From the NCBI GenBank assembly GCA_019456185.1, contig VRUH01000015.1:1-64000 (forward strand): a stretch of 64,000 bases of DNA. The letters run 5' to 3'. The notes below the pieces were generated by a model. That model saw only the letters and a program-made list of their open reading frames with translations, had not been told where the DNA came from and did no database searches. This DNA is from Candidatus Glassbacteria bacterium. Its GTDB lineage: Bacteria > Gemmatimonadota > Glassbacteria > GWA2-58-10. How positions within the stretch are numbered: position 1 is the stretch's first letter; each line of letters begins with the position of its first letter. The position numbers were made by a program, and so were the translations under genes. Positions 48,699 through 57,679 of this stretch are shown here, in pieces.

Positions 48699-49031
48699 AT
48701 GAACAAAAACACTACTTACACCGTCCTGACAGATGCAAATTTCCAACAGGAAGTGCTCGAATATCCAGGGCCGGTTCTGGTGGCATTCGGGGCCGACTGG
48801 TGCGGCACCTGTCGCATTATCGAGCCAATTTTGGAGAGATTGGAAGCCGAATATAAGGGCAGGATCAAATTCGGAAAGCTCGATGTTTACCACAATGAAC
48901 GAACCGCCGAAGCATACGCCATGGCGAAACTGCCCACTCTCATTTTCTTTAAAGACGGCCAGGTAATGGATCACATCATTGGGGTGGCTTCAGAGAAAGT
49001 GATCGCTGCTAAACTTCGCTCCCTGCTCTGA
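48699..49031 (+). CDS. Thioredoxin-like protein with WCGTC active site
   Basis: A 110-residue thioredoxin-fold protein of normal length. VLVAFGADWCGTCRIIEPILERL carries the redox pair (Cys near 35 and 38) with Thr where classic thioredoxins have Pro. The cis-Pro loop is KLPTLIFFKDGQ and the tail GVASEKVIAAKLRSLL is standard. No signal peptide, so cytosolic disulfide reduction is expected; the CGTC variant would shift the redox potential. No good ribosome site precedes the ATG. It sits between a terminator and the tandem-hydrolase gene. Confidence 0.9.
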   Translation: MNKNTTYTVLTDANFQQEVLEYPGPVLVAFGADWCGTCRIIEPILERLEAEYKGRIKFGKLDVYHNERTAEAYAMAKLPTLIFFKDGQVMDHIIGVASEKVIAAKLRSLL

Positions 49032-49133
49032 CTGCTGCTGTCAGTCGGGAATTGATAAATCCCGCAAAGGAGGTACAACCTTATTTGCCAAGCCCTGTTT
49101 TTCGCGATAAACTCTCTCACTCTGGAGGTTCCC

Positions 49134-51494
49134 ATGCGAGCATTAAAATTGTCCATCATCCCTTGTATCATTCTCTTTCTGCTCGCCACCCTTATCGTAC
49201 CGAGGATATCATTTTCCCAGGTCCAGCCAAATGCGCATTTCACCTACTGTGGTGACATTAACGAAGACGGCCAGATAAACATTTTTGACTTGCTGGAGAT
49301 GCTGCATCTCCTACGTTCCGAACCGGAGAACGACAGGCAGCGCCAGATCGCCAACGTGGATAAATCCGAAGACGGCGATGTGAACATTTTCGATCTGCTG
49401 GCCCTGCTGCGGTTACTCAGAACAGGTGAGCCGGAGAAGATCTACTGGGGTCTCGGCAGTGTATTGTCCGAGGATGGAACAGAAATTGTATACCAGGTGC
49501 AGGGCAGTGGCAGCCCGGCACTGGTTTTTGTCCATGGCTGGGTCTGCGATAAAAGCTATTGGGACAACCAGGTGCCATACTTCTCCGAAAAGTACAAGGT
49601 GGTGACTGTTGATCTCGCCGGCCATGGTGAGTCCGGCCTGGGACGCACGGATTATACTATGGAAGCCTTTGGCAAGGATGTCGTGGCCGTGGTCGAGGAA
49701 CTCGGCCTCGATCAGGTCGTGCTTATCGGACATTCCATGGGAGGGCCCACGATTCTGGAAGCGGCTATCCAGATGCCTGAAAAAACGCTAAAGGTCGTGG
49801 TCGCAGACTTTTTCCATAACATTGAGGACTTCTGGCCGCAGGAAGTAGTTGATCAATATATGGCTTGGTTCAACGCGGATTTCGCGGCAACTTGTATCAA
49901 TTTTGTTAGTACCCTTATGTTTGTTCCTGCCACTGATTCTTCCCTGATTGAATGGATTTTGGCCGACATGTCATCGGCTCCTCCGGAAGTCGGGGTGAGC
50001 TCGATAGAAAATATTTTTGGTGTCATAAACGGTGGAGATACTCTCGCTTTTAAGGAGGTGCAAGCACCCATCGTGTGCATCAACTCAGACATGAGCTCCA
50101 CAGAGGTGGAGGTGAACAGGAAATATAACCCCTCCTTTGACGCTGTGGAGATGTCTGATGTGGGCCATTTCGTGATGCTTGAAGATCCCGAAACATTCAA
50201 TCGTCTCCTCGATGAGATATTGGTAGAATTCGAAAGAGGCACTGTATTGTCCGAGGATGGAACAGAAATTGTTTACCAGGTGCGGGGCAGCGGCAGCCCG
50301 GCGCTGGTTTTTGTCCATGGCTGGGTCTGCGATAAAAGCTATTGGGACAACCAGGTGCCATACTTCTCCGAAAAGTACAAGGTGGTGACTGTTGATCTCG
50401 CCGGCCATGGTGAGTCCGGCCTGGGACGCACGGATTATACTATGGAAGCCTTTGGCAAGGATGTCGTGGCCGTGGTCGAGGAACTCGGCCTCGATCAGGT
50501 CGTGCTTATCGGACATTCCATGGGAGGGCCCACGATTCTGGAAGCGGCTATCCAGATGCCTGAAAAAACGCTAAAGGTCGTGGTCGCAGACTTTTTCCAT
50601 AACATTGAGGACTTCTGGCCGCAGGAAGTAGTTGATCAATATATGGCTTGGTTCAACGCGGATTTCGCGGCAACTTGTATCAATTTTGTTAGTACCCTTA
50701 TGTTTGTTCCTGCCACTGATTCTTCCCTGATTGAATGGATTTTGGCCGACATGTCATCGGCTCCTCCGGAAGTCGGGGTGAGCTCGATAGAAAATATTTT
50801 TGGTGTCATAAACGGTGGAGATACTCTCGCTTTTAAGGAGGTGCAAGCACCCATCGTGTGCATCAACTCAGACATGAGCTCCACAGAGGTGGAGGTGAAC
50901 AGGAAATATAACCCCTCCTTTGACGCTGTGGAGATGTCTGATGTGGGCCATTTCGTGATGCTTGAAGATCCCGAAACATTCAACAGTCTCCTCGACAGTT
51001 TGTTAGTGGAGTCTGGCTATCCAGGTGAGTTGAGCGTATCCAGCCTAGCCTCTACAGGCAATAACCGGTCGCTGCCAATAATCATGGGATTGACGGAGTC
51101 TGATATCAAGTACATAGAAAAGATGCTTGACCGGTTAAACCTGACTTCTGAGGAAGAATCAATAATTCGTCAAGCCCTTAATGGAACCATAACTGGGCCC
51201 ATTCTACCTAAGGCTTCTATTTTGGGGCAGAACGTTCCGAATCCGTTTAATCCTTCGACAACTGTCAGTTTTACTGTTCCTGTAGGGCCGTCGCATGCTG
51301 TGTCATTAAAAATCTTCGACCTGCGCGGTAAGCTAATTCGCACACTGGTTAATGAGCTTAAAGAAACCGGAACCCATCAGGTAATCTGGGATGGCACAGA
51401 TGAGTCAGGACGCAAAGTTGCAAGCGGTGTTTATCTATACCGCATGAAGGCAGGAGAGTTCGTTCAGACCAGGAAGATGGTAATACTGAAGTAG
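49134..51494 (+). CDS. Type IX-secreted protein: dockerin repeats, two duplicated alpha/beta-hydrolase domains
   Basis: A 786-residue protein with a signal peptide (about 1-30). Two dockerin-type calcium repeats follow (GDINEDGQINIFDLLEMLHLL and VDKSEDGDVNIFDLLALLRLL, about 39-95). Two alpha/beta-hydrolase domains (about 110-360 and 370-620) each have LVFVHGWV, nucleophile VLIGHSMGG and DVGHFVML. They differ by one residue in ~247 (YQVQG versus YQVRG). The end (about 690-786) is a FlgD-like sorting domain (PNPFNPSTTVSFTVP, LKIFDLRGKLIRTLV, GVYLYRMKAGEFVQTRKMVILK), the type IX secretion signal. GGAGG supports the ATG. Likely an extracellular esterase or lipase; substrate unknown. Confidence 0.9.
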   Translation: MRALKLSIIPCIILFLLATLIVPRISFSQVQPNAHFTYCGDINEDGQINIFDLLEMLHLLRSEPENDRQRQIANVDKSEDGDVNIFDLLALLRLLRTGEPEKIYWGLGSVLSEDGTEIVYQVQGSGSPALVFVHGWVCDKSYWDNQVPYFSEKYKVVTVDLAGHGESGLGRTDYTMEAFGKDVVAVVEELGLDQVVLIGHSMGGPTILEAAIQMPEKTLKVVVADFFHNIEDFWPQEVVDQYMAWFNADFAATCINFVSTLMFVPATDSSLIEWILADMSSAPPEVGVSSIENIFGVINGGDTLAFKEVQAPIVCINSDMSSTEVEVNRKYNPSFDAVEMSDVGHFVMLEDPETFNRLLDEILVEFERGTVLSEDGTEIVYQVRGSGSPALVFVHGWVCDKSYWDNQVPYFSEKYKVVTVDLAGHGESGLGRTDYTMEAFGKDVVAVVEELGLDQVVLIGHSMGGPTILEAAIQMPEKTLKVVVADFFHNIEDFWPQEVVDQYMAWFNADFAATCINFVSTLMFVPATDSSLIEWILADMSSAPPEVGVSSIENIFGVINGGDTLAFKEVQAPIVCINSDMSSTEVEVNRKYNPSFDAVEMSDVGHFVMLEDPETFNSLLDSLLVESGYPGELSVSSLASTGNNRSLPIIMGLTESDIKYIEKMLDRLNLTSEEESIIRQALNGTITGPILPKASILGQNVPNPFNPSTTVSFTVPVGPSHAVSLKIFDLRGKLIRTLVNELKETGTHQVIWDGTDESGRKVASGVYLYRMKAGEFVQTRKMVILK
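49461..50200 (+). repeat. Direct repeat unit 1 (in-frame, 740 bp)
   Basis: This block recurs at 50244-50983, offset by 783 bases (261 codons). By eye only about four base differences are seen, all near the start (around 49493-49535). It encodes the first alpha/beta-hydrolase domain. Confidence 0.9.
50244..50983 (+). repeat. Direct repeat unit 2 (in-frame, 740 bp)
   Basis: Second copy of the block at 49461-50200, encoding the second alpha/beta-hydrolase domain. Near-identity even at silent sites points to a very recent tandem duplication or gene conversion. Confidence 0.9.
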
Positions 51495-51532
51495 TGCAAT
51501 GGAATAACATTGCAGGCATATCACAAGCGATG

Positions 51533-51576
51533 AAAAGGCCGTGTCTACCTTTAGTTAAATAGGTGCGGCCTTTTTA
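51533..51576 (+). terminator. Intrinsic terminator
   Basis: AAAAGGCCG pairs with CGGCCTTTTT, with an inner CCT/AGG stem and a T-run at the end, 40 bases after the tandem-hydrolase gene. Confidence 0.75.
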
Positions 51577-51584
51577 TTAGTAAT

Positions 51585-51979
51585 TGACCTGCCCCCCGAA
51601 CACGAATCCAGCTAATAGCAAAGCCTTCAAGCCGCCACCACCTGAATCATCTCAATCAACTCTTGTGGCATATCACACAGAAAAGTTTTAAAATGGTATC
51701 GTCGGGCCCGCCATTTTTTTGAACGTTTTTTACAATAGCTATGTGGATTTGGCTAAATCCGCGGCTTTAGCCTGACCCACTCCGCATAGCATCGACTATC
51801 AACCTCATATCTGCTCTATACCAAGCGATTTCTGAGTTAGCAATATCGATCTATGGCTATAGCTCGATCATTGGGTAGGGCGCGGTACTGCTCTGATTCT
51901 CTATGAGGGGTGATTTATAGTGACAAGCTCAGATGCTTGAATTCACTCATTATTAGTGGTACAGTACATGGTGACAAAT
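51585..51979 (+). repeat. Element copy C, with tRNA-Asp-like junction
   Basis: Starts TGACCTGCCCCCCGAACACG. On the minus strand a coding remnant ends DMPQELIEMIQVVAA-stop. At about 51700-51716 the junction TCGTCGGGCCCGCCA equals a tRNA-Asp 3' end, then the shared right arm runs to ATTATTAGTGGTAC near 51962. The right terminal repeat is decayed. The rest of this 617-base gap holds only the upstream terminator and the next gene's ribosome site. Confidence 0.68.
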
Positions 51980-52111
51980 CAGGAATGCATCGAGTAATTC
52001 TTTTCAATCTATGTTTAATTGTTCCAACCCGGACACGTTTAGCAGTTAGGGGTAAGATGCACTTCAAAATCGAAACTCTGCAGCGTACGTCACACCAACA
52101 GGAGAAAATAC

Positions 52112-53608
52112 ATGCCATCCCGAGAAGATAACATTTCAAGACGTCGTTTTTTCTTCTACGGTAGCTTACTCGCTGGAGCGATTCCAGCGGCTGGGTGTGG
52201 CAGCGCTCCGTCACTACCGCGCTTAGGGTACAAGTCGCCCAACGAGAAGTTGAACATCGCCGCTATTGGCGCCGGAGGCCGAGCCGCGGGTAACATCCGG
52301 GGCTGCGAATCGGAGAATATAGTAGCACTGTGCGACGTAGACGATAAGCAGGCCGCGAAGACCTACGCGCAATTTGAAAAAGCGGCGAAATACAAAGATT
52401 TCCGTAAGATGCTCGATAAAGAGGGCAAGAACATCGATGCAGTGATCATTTCGCCCCCTGACCACATGCACGCCACCGCTGCCATGTGGTGTATGGAGCG
52501 CGGATTGGGCGTTTACGTCGAGAAGCCCCTTACGAGGACTGTTTGGGAGGCCCGCCAACTTACGCAGGCGGCCGAGAAGCACAAGGTCGCTACACAGATG
52601 GGCAACCAGGGATACTCGAATGAGGGGACGCGGCTGGCCTCAGAGATCATCTGGTCCGGTGAGATCGGCAATGTGACAGAAGTGCACGCCTGGACCAACC
52701 GGCCCATCTGGCCGCAGGGCATCAGCACGATACCGCCCGCGAACCCGGTTCCCTCCACTCTTGACTGGGACCTCTGGCTTGGTATCGCACAAGAGCGACC
52801 TTACACTTCCGGGGGTGCGGCGTACGCCGAGCGCAATAGCAAGTTCTATCTGCCCTTCAACTGGCGCGGCTTCTTCGACTTCGGCTGCGGTGCGCTGGGC
52901 GACATGGCGTGCCACATACTGGGTGCGCCGAATATGGCGCTCATGCTGGGCGCTCCCTCGAGTGTCGAGGTCATCAGGCAGGAGGGTAAAAACGACCTCA
53001 CCTTCCCAAGCTCATCGGTAATCAGATTCGATTTCCCCGCCCGAGGCTCTATGTCTCCTCTGAAACTCTTCTGGTACGACGCCGTGAAAGACGCGCCGAT
53101 GCGGCCGGAAGGTTTAGCAGAGGACGAAATGCTCATAGGGCCCGGCCTGAGTGTCAGACCAGAAACCATCGGTGGTAGAACGCGTGGAAGAACAGACACG
53201 AAAGCAGTCCAGACTGCACCCGCGGAGCCAATGCGCCGTCCCAGTCAGGCTAATGGAGCCGTGTTCATTGGCGAGAAAGGGATTCTCACAACTGATAGCT
53301 ACGCCGGCCATGTGCGCCTGTTGCCGTCGGAGAGAATGCAGGATTTCAGAAACCCACCAAAGTTCCTGACGCGGTCGCCGGGTCATCACCGCGACTGGAT
53401 CCGCGCCTGCAAGGGTGGCGATCAGGCTTGTTCGAACTTCAGCGTCGCCGGGCCGTTCACCGAGTGGATCCTGCTCGGGAGCATCGCACTTCACTTCGAA
53501 GGCAAACTAGAGTGGGACGCTAAACGCATGCGCTTCACAAACAACAATGAGGCGAACAAATACCTCAAACCCGAATTCCGGAAGGATTGGAAATTCAATG
53601 CAGTTTGA
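52112..53608 (+). CDS. Tat-exported Gfo/Idh/MocA oxidoreductase
   Basis: A 498-residue NAD(P)-dependent oxidoreductase of the secreted type. The twin-arginine signal SRRRFFFYGSLLAGAIPAAGC (about 9-29) ends at a Cys and may be lipidated. The Rossmann motif is IAAIGAGGRAAGNIRG (about 49-64), with VALCDVDD, VIISPPDHMHA, the active-site VEKPLT (about 134-139) and QMGNQGYS. The C-terminal domain binds substrate. AGGAG precedes the ATG. Such proteins often process sugars or sugar acids released from glycans. Flanked on both sides by element copies C and D, as if carried as a cassette. Confidence 0.9.
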   Translation: MPSREDNISRRRFFFYGSLLAGAIPAAGCGSAPSLPRLGYKSPNEKLNIAAIGAGGRAAGNIRGCESENIVALCDVDDKQAAKTYAQFEKAAKYKDFRKMLDKEGKNIDAVIISPPDHMHATAAMWCMERGLGVYVEKPLTRTVWEARQLTQAAEKHKVATQMGNQGYSNEGTRLASEIIWSGEIGNVTEVHAWTNRPIWPQGISTIPPANPVPSTLDWDLWLGIAQERPYTSGGAAYAERNSKFYLPFNWRGFFDFGCGALGDMACHILGAPNMALMLGAPSSVEVIRQEGKNDLTFPSSSVIRFDFPARGSMSPLKLFWYDAVKDAPMRPEGLAEDEMLIGPGLSVRPETIGGRTRGRTDTKAVQTAPAEPMRRPSQANGAVFIGEKGILTTDSYAGHVRLLPSERMQDFRNPPKFLTRSPGHHRDWIRACKGGDQACSNFSVAGPFTEWILLGSIALHFEGKLEWDAKRMRFTNNNEANKYLKPEFRKDWKFNAV

Positions 53609-53723
53609 GGCAAGCCGTTAAAGAACACTACTGGTTCTCAACGATTTGCATTGTAACAAGTTTCATGCTCGATACTGGTTATCCATGCATAGATAACTTA
53701 TTGAGGAAAAGGTTTTTCATATG

Positions 53724-53757
53724 AAGAGTCGCCGTTACAAAGGTGTCTCTTTTTTAT
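53724..53757 (+). terminator. Intrinsic terminator
   Basis: AAGAG-T-CGCC pairs with GGTG-T-CTCTT, followed by a T-run, 115 bases after the oxidoreductase stop. Confidence 0.6.
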
Positions 53758-53773
53758 TTCTAGAGAGATTTCC

Positions 53774-54022
53774 TGACTTTACCCAAAAAATGAGACCAGC
53801 TTGCTGCATAGAGTCTTCAAGCCGCCACCACCTGAATCAGCTCAATCAATTCTTGTGGCATATCCCGCAAAAAAGTTTTTAAATAGTATCGTACACCCCG
53901 CCTGAGCTTATTCCAGTCAACGTTGAATGGAATAGGGTCTTAAGAGAATCCTGCTTCAAAGCCTAAATTACCAATCCTTGAGTTCTATTATTATTAGTGG
54001 TAGCGTTATTGGGAGTAGGTCA
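53774..54022 (+). repeat. Element copy D (short)
   Basis: Left end TGACTTTACCC...AGACCAGC; minus-strand remnant RGVRYYLKTFLRDMPQELIE...VVAA-stop; right end ATTATTAGTGGTAGCG...TAGGTCA at 54022. Most of the shared right arm is deleted. The junction reads GTACACCCCGCC. Confidence 0.62.
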
Positions 54023-54096
54023 AACTCGTTGCTATTGGATGTTACAATGCGATAGGCATTAAACTTCAACACCACTCATTATCAGGGGGCCTCGGT

Positions 54097-55404
54097 ATGA
54101 GTAACCACCAAGAAGAGAATAATTCCACCCGGCGTGAATTCATTAAAAAAACTAGTGTTCTGGCTGCCGGCAGTGCAATGGCCGGATTTTCGATAGTCCG
54201 TAACCTGGGTGCAGCAGCCGGCGATCCTCTGCGAGTAGGGCTGGTCGGCTGCGGCGGTCGGGGTACCGGTGCAGCGGACAACATCCTCAGCGGAGCAGCA
54301 AACGTTCATCTGGTAGCCTTGGCCGATCTTTATGAAGATCGGTTGCAGAAGTGCCTAAAAAACTTAAACGATCCGGACCGGGAAGCCGGGGCGCTGAAAG
54401 GGGTGGAAGTAACCGGCGACCGCTGTTTTGTCGGGTTCGACGCTTACAAGCAGTTACTCGACTGCGACCTCGACCTGGTGCTGCTGGCAACGCCGCCGGG
54501 ATTCCGGCCGATACATTTCGCGTCCTGTGTGGACGCAGGCAAGCACGTTTTCGCCGAAAAACCGGTGGCGGTCGACGCAACCGGAGTGAGGCAATTTATC
54601 GAGACGGGCGAGTTGGCCCGGCAGAAAGGCCTGGCGGTGATGGCCGGCACCCAGCGCCGGCACGACCCGGCGTTCATCGAGTGCGTAAAGCGGGTGCAGG
54701 ACGGCCAAATCGGTGAACTGATGTCGGTGCGCTGCTATTACAACACCGGATTCCTCTGGAAGTACGAGCGCCAGGCGGGCTGGAGCGACATGGAGTGGCA
54801 GACCCGCAACTGGTATTATTTCGCCTGGCTTTCCGGCGATCACATTGTCGAACAGCACATCCACGACCTGGACAACGTCAACTGGGTGCTGGATGCACTA
54901 CCCGAAAAGGCTCTCGGTGTGGGCGGGCGCACCGTGCGCACTCAGGAACTTTTCGGTAACATCTACGACCATTTCGCTATCGATTATACCTATCCCGGCG
55001 GACTGCACGTGATGAGCATGAGCCGCCAGTGGGGCAACACCGATCGCAAAGTGAGCGTGGAGGTACGTGGTACCAAAGGCACCGCGATAATGGAGCAGGA
55101 CGGCCGCATATTCATTACCGGGGAAAACGCCTGGCGTTACCGCACCCGTCGGATCGATTCGCGAAAGCAGGAACAGACCGACTTGGTGGCAGCCATCCGC
55201 AGCGGACAGACGGTAAACGATGCTCACTCGATAGCCCAGTCGACTCTTACCGCAATCATGGGCCGGGAAGCCGCTTACTCCGGGGAAACGGTTGACTGGC
55301 AGCGGGCGTTGGAATCGAAGCAGGACCTGGTGCCGAAAAAGTTCAAATTCGGACCACTGGCCATCCGACCGGTTCCTCGGCCAGGAGAGTACCGTCTGAG
55401 ATGA
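54097..55404 (+). CDS. Tat-exported Gfo/Idh/MocA oxidoreductase (second paralogue)
   Basis: A 435-residue protein with Tat signal TRREFIKKTSVLAAGSAMAGF (about 11-31). Rossmann motif VGLVGCGGRGTGAADN (about 47-62), LVALADLYEDR, VLLATPPGFRPIH, active-site FAEKPVAVD (about 150-158) and the C-terminal-domain HIHDLDNVNWVLDA are clear. It differs strongly from the protein at 52112, so this is not a recent duplicate. The next gene downstream, an amidohydrolase, is convergent. A GGGGG stretch lies before the ATG. Probably oxidises a sugar derivative in the periplasm; substrate unknown. Confidence 0.9.
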   Translation: MSNHQEENNSTRREFIKKTSVLAAGSAMAGFSIVRNLGAAAGDPLRVGLVGCGGRGTGAADNILSGAANVHLVALADLYEDRLQKCLKNLNDPDREAGALKGVEVTGDRCFVGFDAYKQLLDCDLDLVLLATPPGFRPIHFASCVDAGKHVFAEKPVAVDATGVRQFIETGELARQKGLAVMAGTQRRHDPAFIECVKRVQDGQIGELMSVRCYYNTGFLWKYERQAGWSDMEWQTRNWYYFAWLSGDHIVEQHIHDLDNVNWVLDALPEKALGVGGRTVRTQELFGNIYDHFAIDYTYPGGLHVMSMSRQWGNTDRKVSVEVRGTKGTAIMEQDGRIFITGENAWRYRTRRIDSRKQEQTDLVAAIRSGQTVNDAHSIAQSTLTAIMGREAAYSGETVDWQRALESKQDLVPKKFKFGPLAIRPVPRPGEYRLR

Positions 55405-55534
55405 AGGGGTTAGATGGCCGCTGATCAAACGAAAAACTCTGAAAGCGAGGAAGGCTTTTAACATCGGGAAAGGAGAACGGAAAAATCAGTTGCAATTGCT
55501 GAGTTCTATCCCTTGAGACACATCTGGGCTCAGG

Positions 55535-56866
55535 TTATTCTGTGTTATCAGTTGAAATCCAGATGCCGTTCAGCATGACACGCTGTATCCGTCTCATTGA
55601 GCGGATGTCATTGAGGGGATTGCCCTCTACAAGCACCAGGTCCGCCAGTTTTCCGACTTCGATACTGCCCGTTCGGGATTCGGTGCGAAAGAACCGCGCA
55701 TTCTGTATAGTGGCCGCAGTGATAGCTTCCCTTGGCGTCATGCCGGTTTCCACAAGCATTTCCATTTCCCGCTGGTACGCCCAGCCCCGCTCTGCATGCG
55801 GTACCGAGGAATGTGAGCCAACGACGATTCGCACACCCGCCCGATGGGCCATACGGGTGAACGCCATCATGTTGCTAAATCCCTGCAGATGCATGTCGGT
55901 GATCCCCTTATCGCCGCTACGCCGCTCGAATACTGCCAGATTTGGAACCAGATATATGCCGTGACCTACCATCAGATCGATCAAAGCCTGAACACGGGGT
56001 GCCGTCAAGTCGACATCGCTCCAGAGTTCATATCGTCCTTCACGCCGCGCATTATTATCGGCCAGGATTGCCTGACGAAACTGTTCAGCTTGGCGCAGGG
56101 GTACCAGAGCCGTTCCGCACGAAGTGATGTGCTCTATACCATCCAGACCGGCTCGTATCCCGTCTCCTGCATCGACGATCTCGAGGTGCGCCGTCACAGG
56201 GACACCGCGGGCATGTGCTGTTTGAGCGGCTACCTGTATCAGGCCGAGTGGTAACCGGAAGTACGCTTTTATAACTGACGCCCCCTGGTCGATAAAGCGG
56301 TTTACAGCATCACGGCATTCATGCGCATCCCGGACAATCATCGAGTTCTTGGGATAGGCCGGAGGCGGATTGTCCAGATGCGGCCCCGAAAGAAACAGGC
56401 GAGGGAGCTCAGTACCCGCCTGTCGGACAGGATCATAAGACTCAATCCAGGCGCCTGGATCGCGGATTGAGGTAATGCCGTGTCTCAAAAACAGCAGGGG
56501 CAGTTCGCGATTCCCATTAAGATGAAAATGCGCATCAATAAGACCCGGCAGCAAAGTCAAATCCCTGCCGTTCACCTTCTCTGCACCGGCCGGGATCTCC
56601 AGGGATGAGCGTGGACCGACAGCGATGATACGATTGCCCTGCACGATCACCGCCGCATCGGGCAGGGCGTCACCACCGAGTCCGTCAATGAGCGTCACAC
56701 CCACAATGGCCACCACGCTCATAGAATCAGGCTGTGCCATGTTGTTCACTTCGTACAGCGAATGCTGCTCTCCCGGATTGACGGCAAATACCGGAAATGG
56801 CGCCGTTATGAGACACCACAGCAGCAGATCAATAAATCGGAAATTTCTCATATCCATATTTGTCAA
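55535..56866 (-). CDS. Exported amidohydrolase, with His at the usual catalytic Asp
   Basis: A 443-residue metal-dependent hydrolase of the imidazolonepropionase/prolidase-like group with a signal peptide (about 8-26). The TTG at 56866 is chosen as start because GGAGG lies six bases before it; the first ATG is nine bases further in. Metal ligands: DAHFHLNG (about 111-118), Lys in SVIKAYFRL, His in VTAHLEIVD and His in GIEHITS. The last ligand, an Asp in the usual GTDS motif, reads GSHSSVPHAERG here (near 353). GMTPREAITAATIQNA and GSIEVGKLADLVLVEGNPL complete the fold. Activity may be altered or lost. Confidence 0.85.
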   Translation of the reverse strand: MTNMDMRNFRFIDLLLWCLITAPFPVFAVNPGEQHSLYEVNNMAQPDSMSVVAIVGVTLIDGLGGDALPDAAVIVQGNRIIAVGPRSSLEIPAGAEKVNGRDLTLLPGLIDAHFHLNGNRELPLLFLRHGITSIRDPGAWIESYDPVRQAGTELPRLFLSGPHLDNPPPAYPKNSMIVRDAHECRDAVNRFIDQGASVIKAYFRLPLGLIQVAAQTAHARGVPVTAHLEIVDAGDGIRAGLDGIEHITSCGTALVPLRQAEQFRQAILADNNARREGRYELWSDVDLTAPRVQALIDLMVGHGIYLVPNLAVFERRSGDKGITDMHLQGFSNMMAFTRMAHRAGVRIVVGSHSSVPHAERGWAYQREMEMLVETGMTPREAITAATIQNARFFRTESRTGSIEVGKLADLVLVEGNPLNDIRSMRRIQRVMLNGIWISTDNTE

Positions 56867-57106
56867 ATTCAGCCTCCAGATAGTATATACGGCACACCCC
56901 TTCTTTAGATGGCCTTCTTTTTCGATTCCGAGCGAAATCTTTTATCCTTTTCAGCTTGCATTGAGAGATCCCCATCATCTCTACAGTAAATTATCTGATC
57001 TCATCAGAAGTATCAATGAGTTTCCAGGTCTGAGCAGAAAAATAGAGGCAATTCTCCCACTGCTCATACCAGGGAGCAGCCTTTTCAGGCCGAGCAACAT
57101 CGAAAT

Positions 57107-57511
57107 TGACCTGACCCCCGAAAACGAGTCCAGTACTTTAGAGACACTATCAAGCGGCTAAAATGCCCTCTATCTGATCAAACATATCCTGCACATTGTC
57201 ATGTACAGAAGTTTGAAGTAGTCAACTACACCCCGCCATTTCTTTTAAACGTTGTTTTTAATAGCTGGTGGATTAGGCTAAGTTTGCCGCTTTCGCCTGA
57301 CCCTCTCCGTATAACCACGCGCTATCAACCTCATATCCGCTCTATACCAAGCGACCTACGTTTTGGTTATATTATCGATCTATGGCAAAGGCTTAATCAT
57401 TGGGTAGGGCGCAGTGCTCCTCTTATTCTCTATGCAGGGGCGAACTGTAGTAGCAAATTCAGATACTTGAGTTCTCTCATTATTAGTGGTACCGTTCTGG
57501 GGGGAAGGTCA
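57107..57511 (+). repeat. Element copy E (most complete, 405 bp)
   Basis: Left end TGACCTGACCCCCGAAAACG (57107) is matched inverted by the right end, CGTTCTGGGGGGAAGGTCA, finishing at 57511. Between are a minus-strand coding remnant (DYFKTSVHDNVQDMFDQIEGILAA after one frame slip), the junction CTACACCCCGCCA and the full right arm. No target duplication is obvious. The 240 bases before and 168 after hold no other recognised feature. Confidence 0.72.
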
Positions 57512-57679
57512 CCCGTTCCGATACCGGGGCAGACAATTCGAACTGAATAGTCATTGCAGGTACGGGATAAAATAACAAATATCACACAGAATCGCCGTTC
57601 GGATTCCAGATTTTATTATAAGCAATTAATTTCGTCCGGAAAGTATACCACCCCCAACTTCTTCCCGGAATATTGTGCA

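Noticed and set aside
48699-49031. Thioredoxin WCGTC active site as a novel redox enzyme
   Set aside because: Variants of the CxxC dipeptide are common in thioredoxin-like proteins; worth noting in the annotation but not a finding.
57200-57300. Integron attC sites in the dispersed elements
   Set aside because: AACGTT-rich palindromes invite the idea, but the RYYYAAC and GTTRRRY core boxes do not fit and no integron integrase is present.
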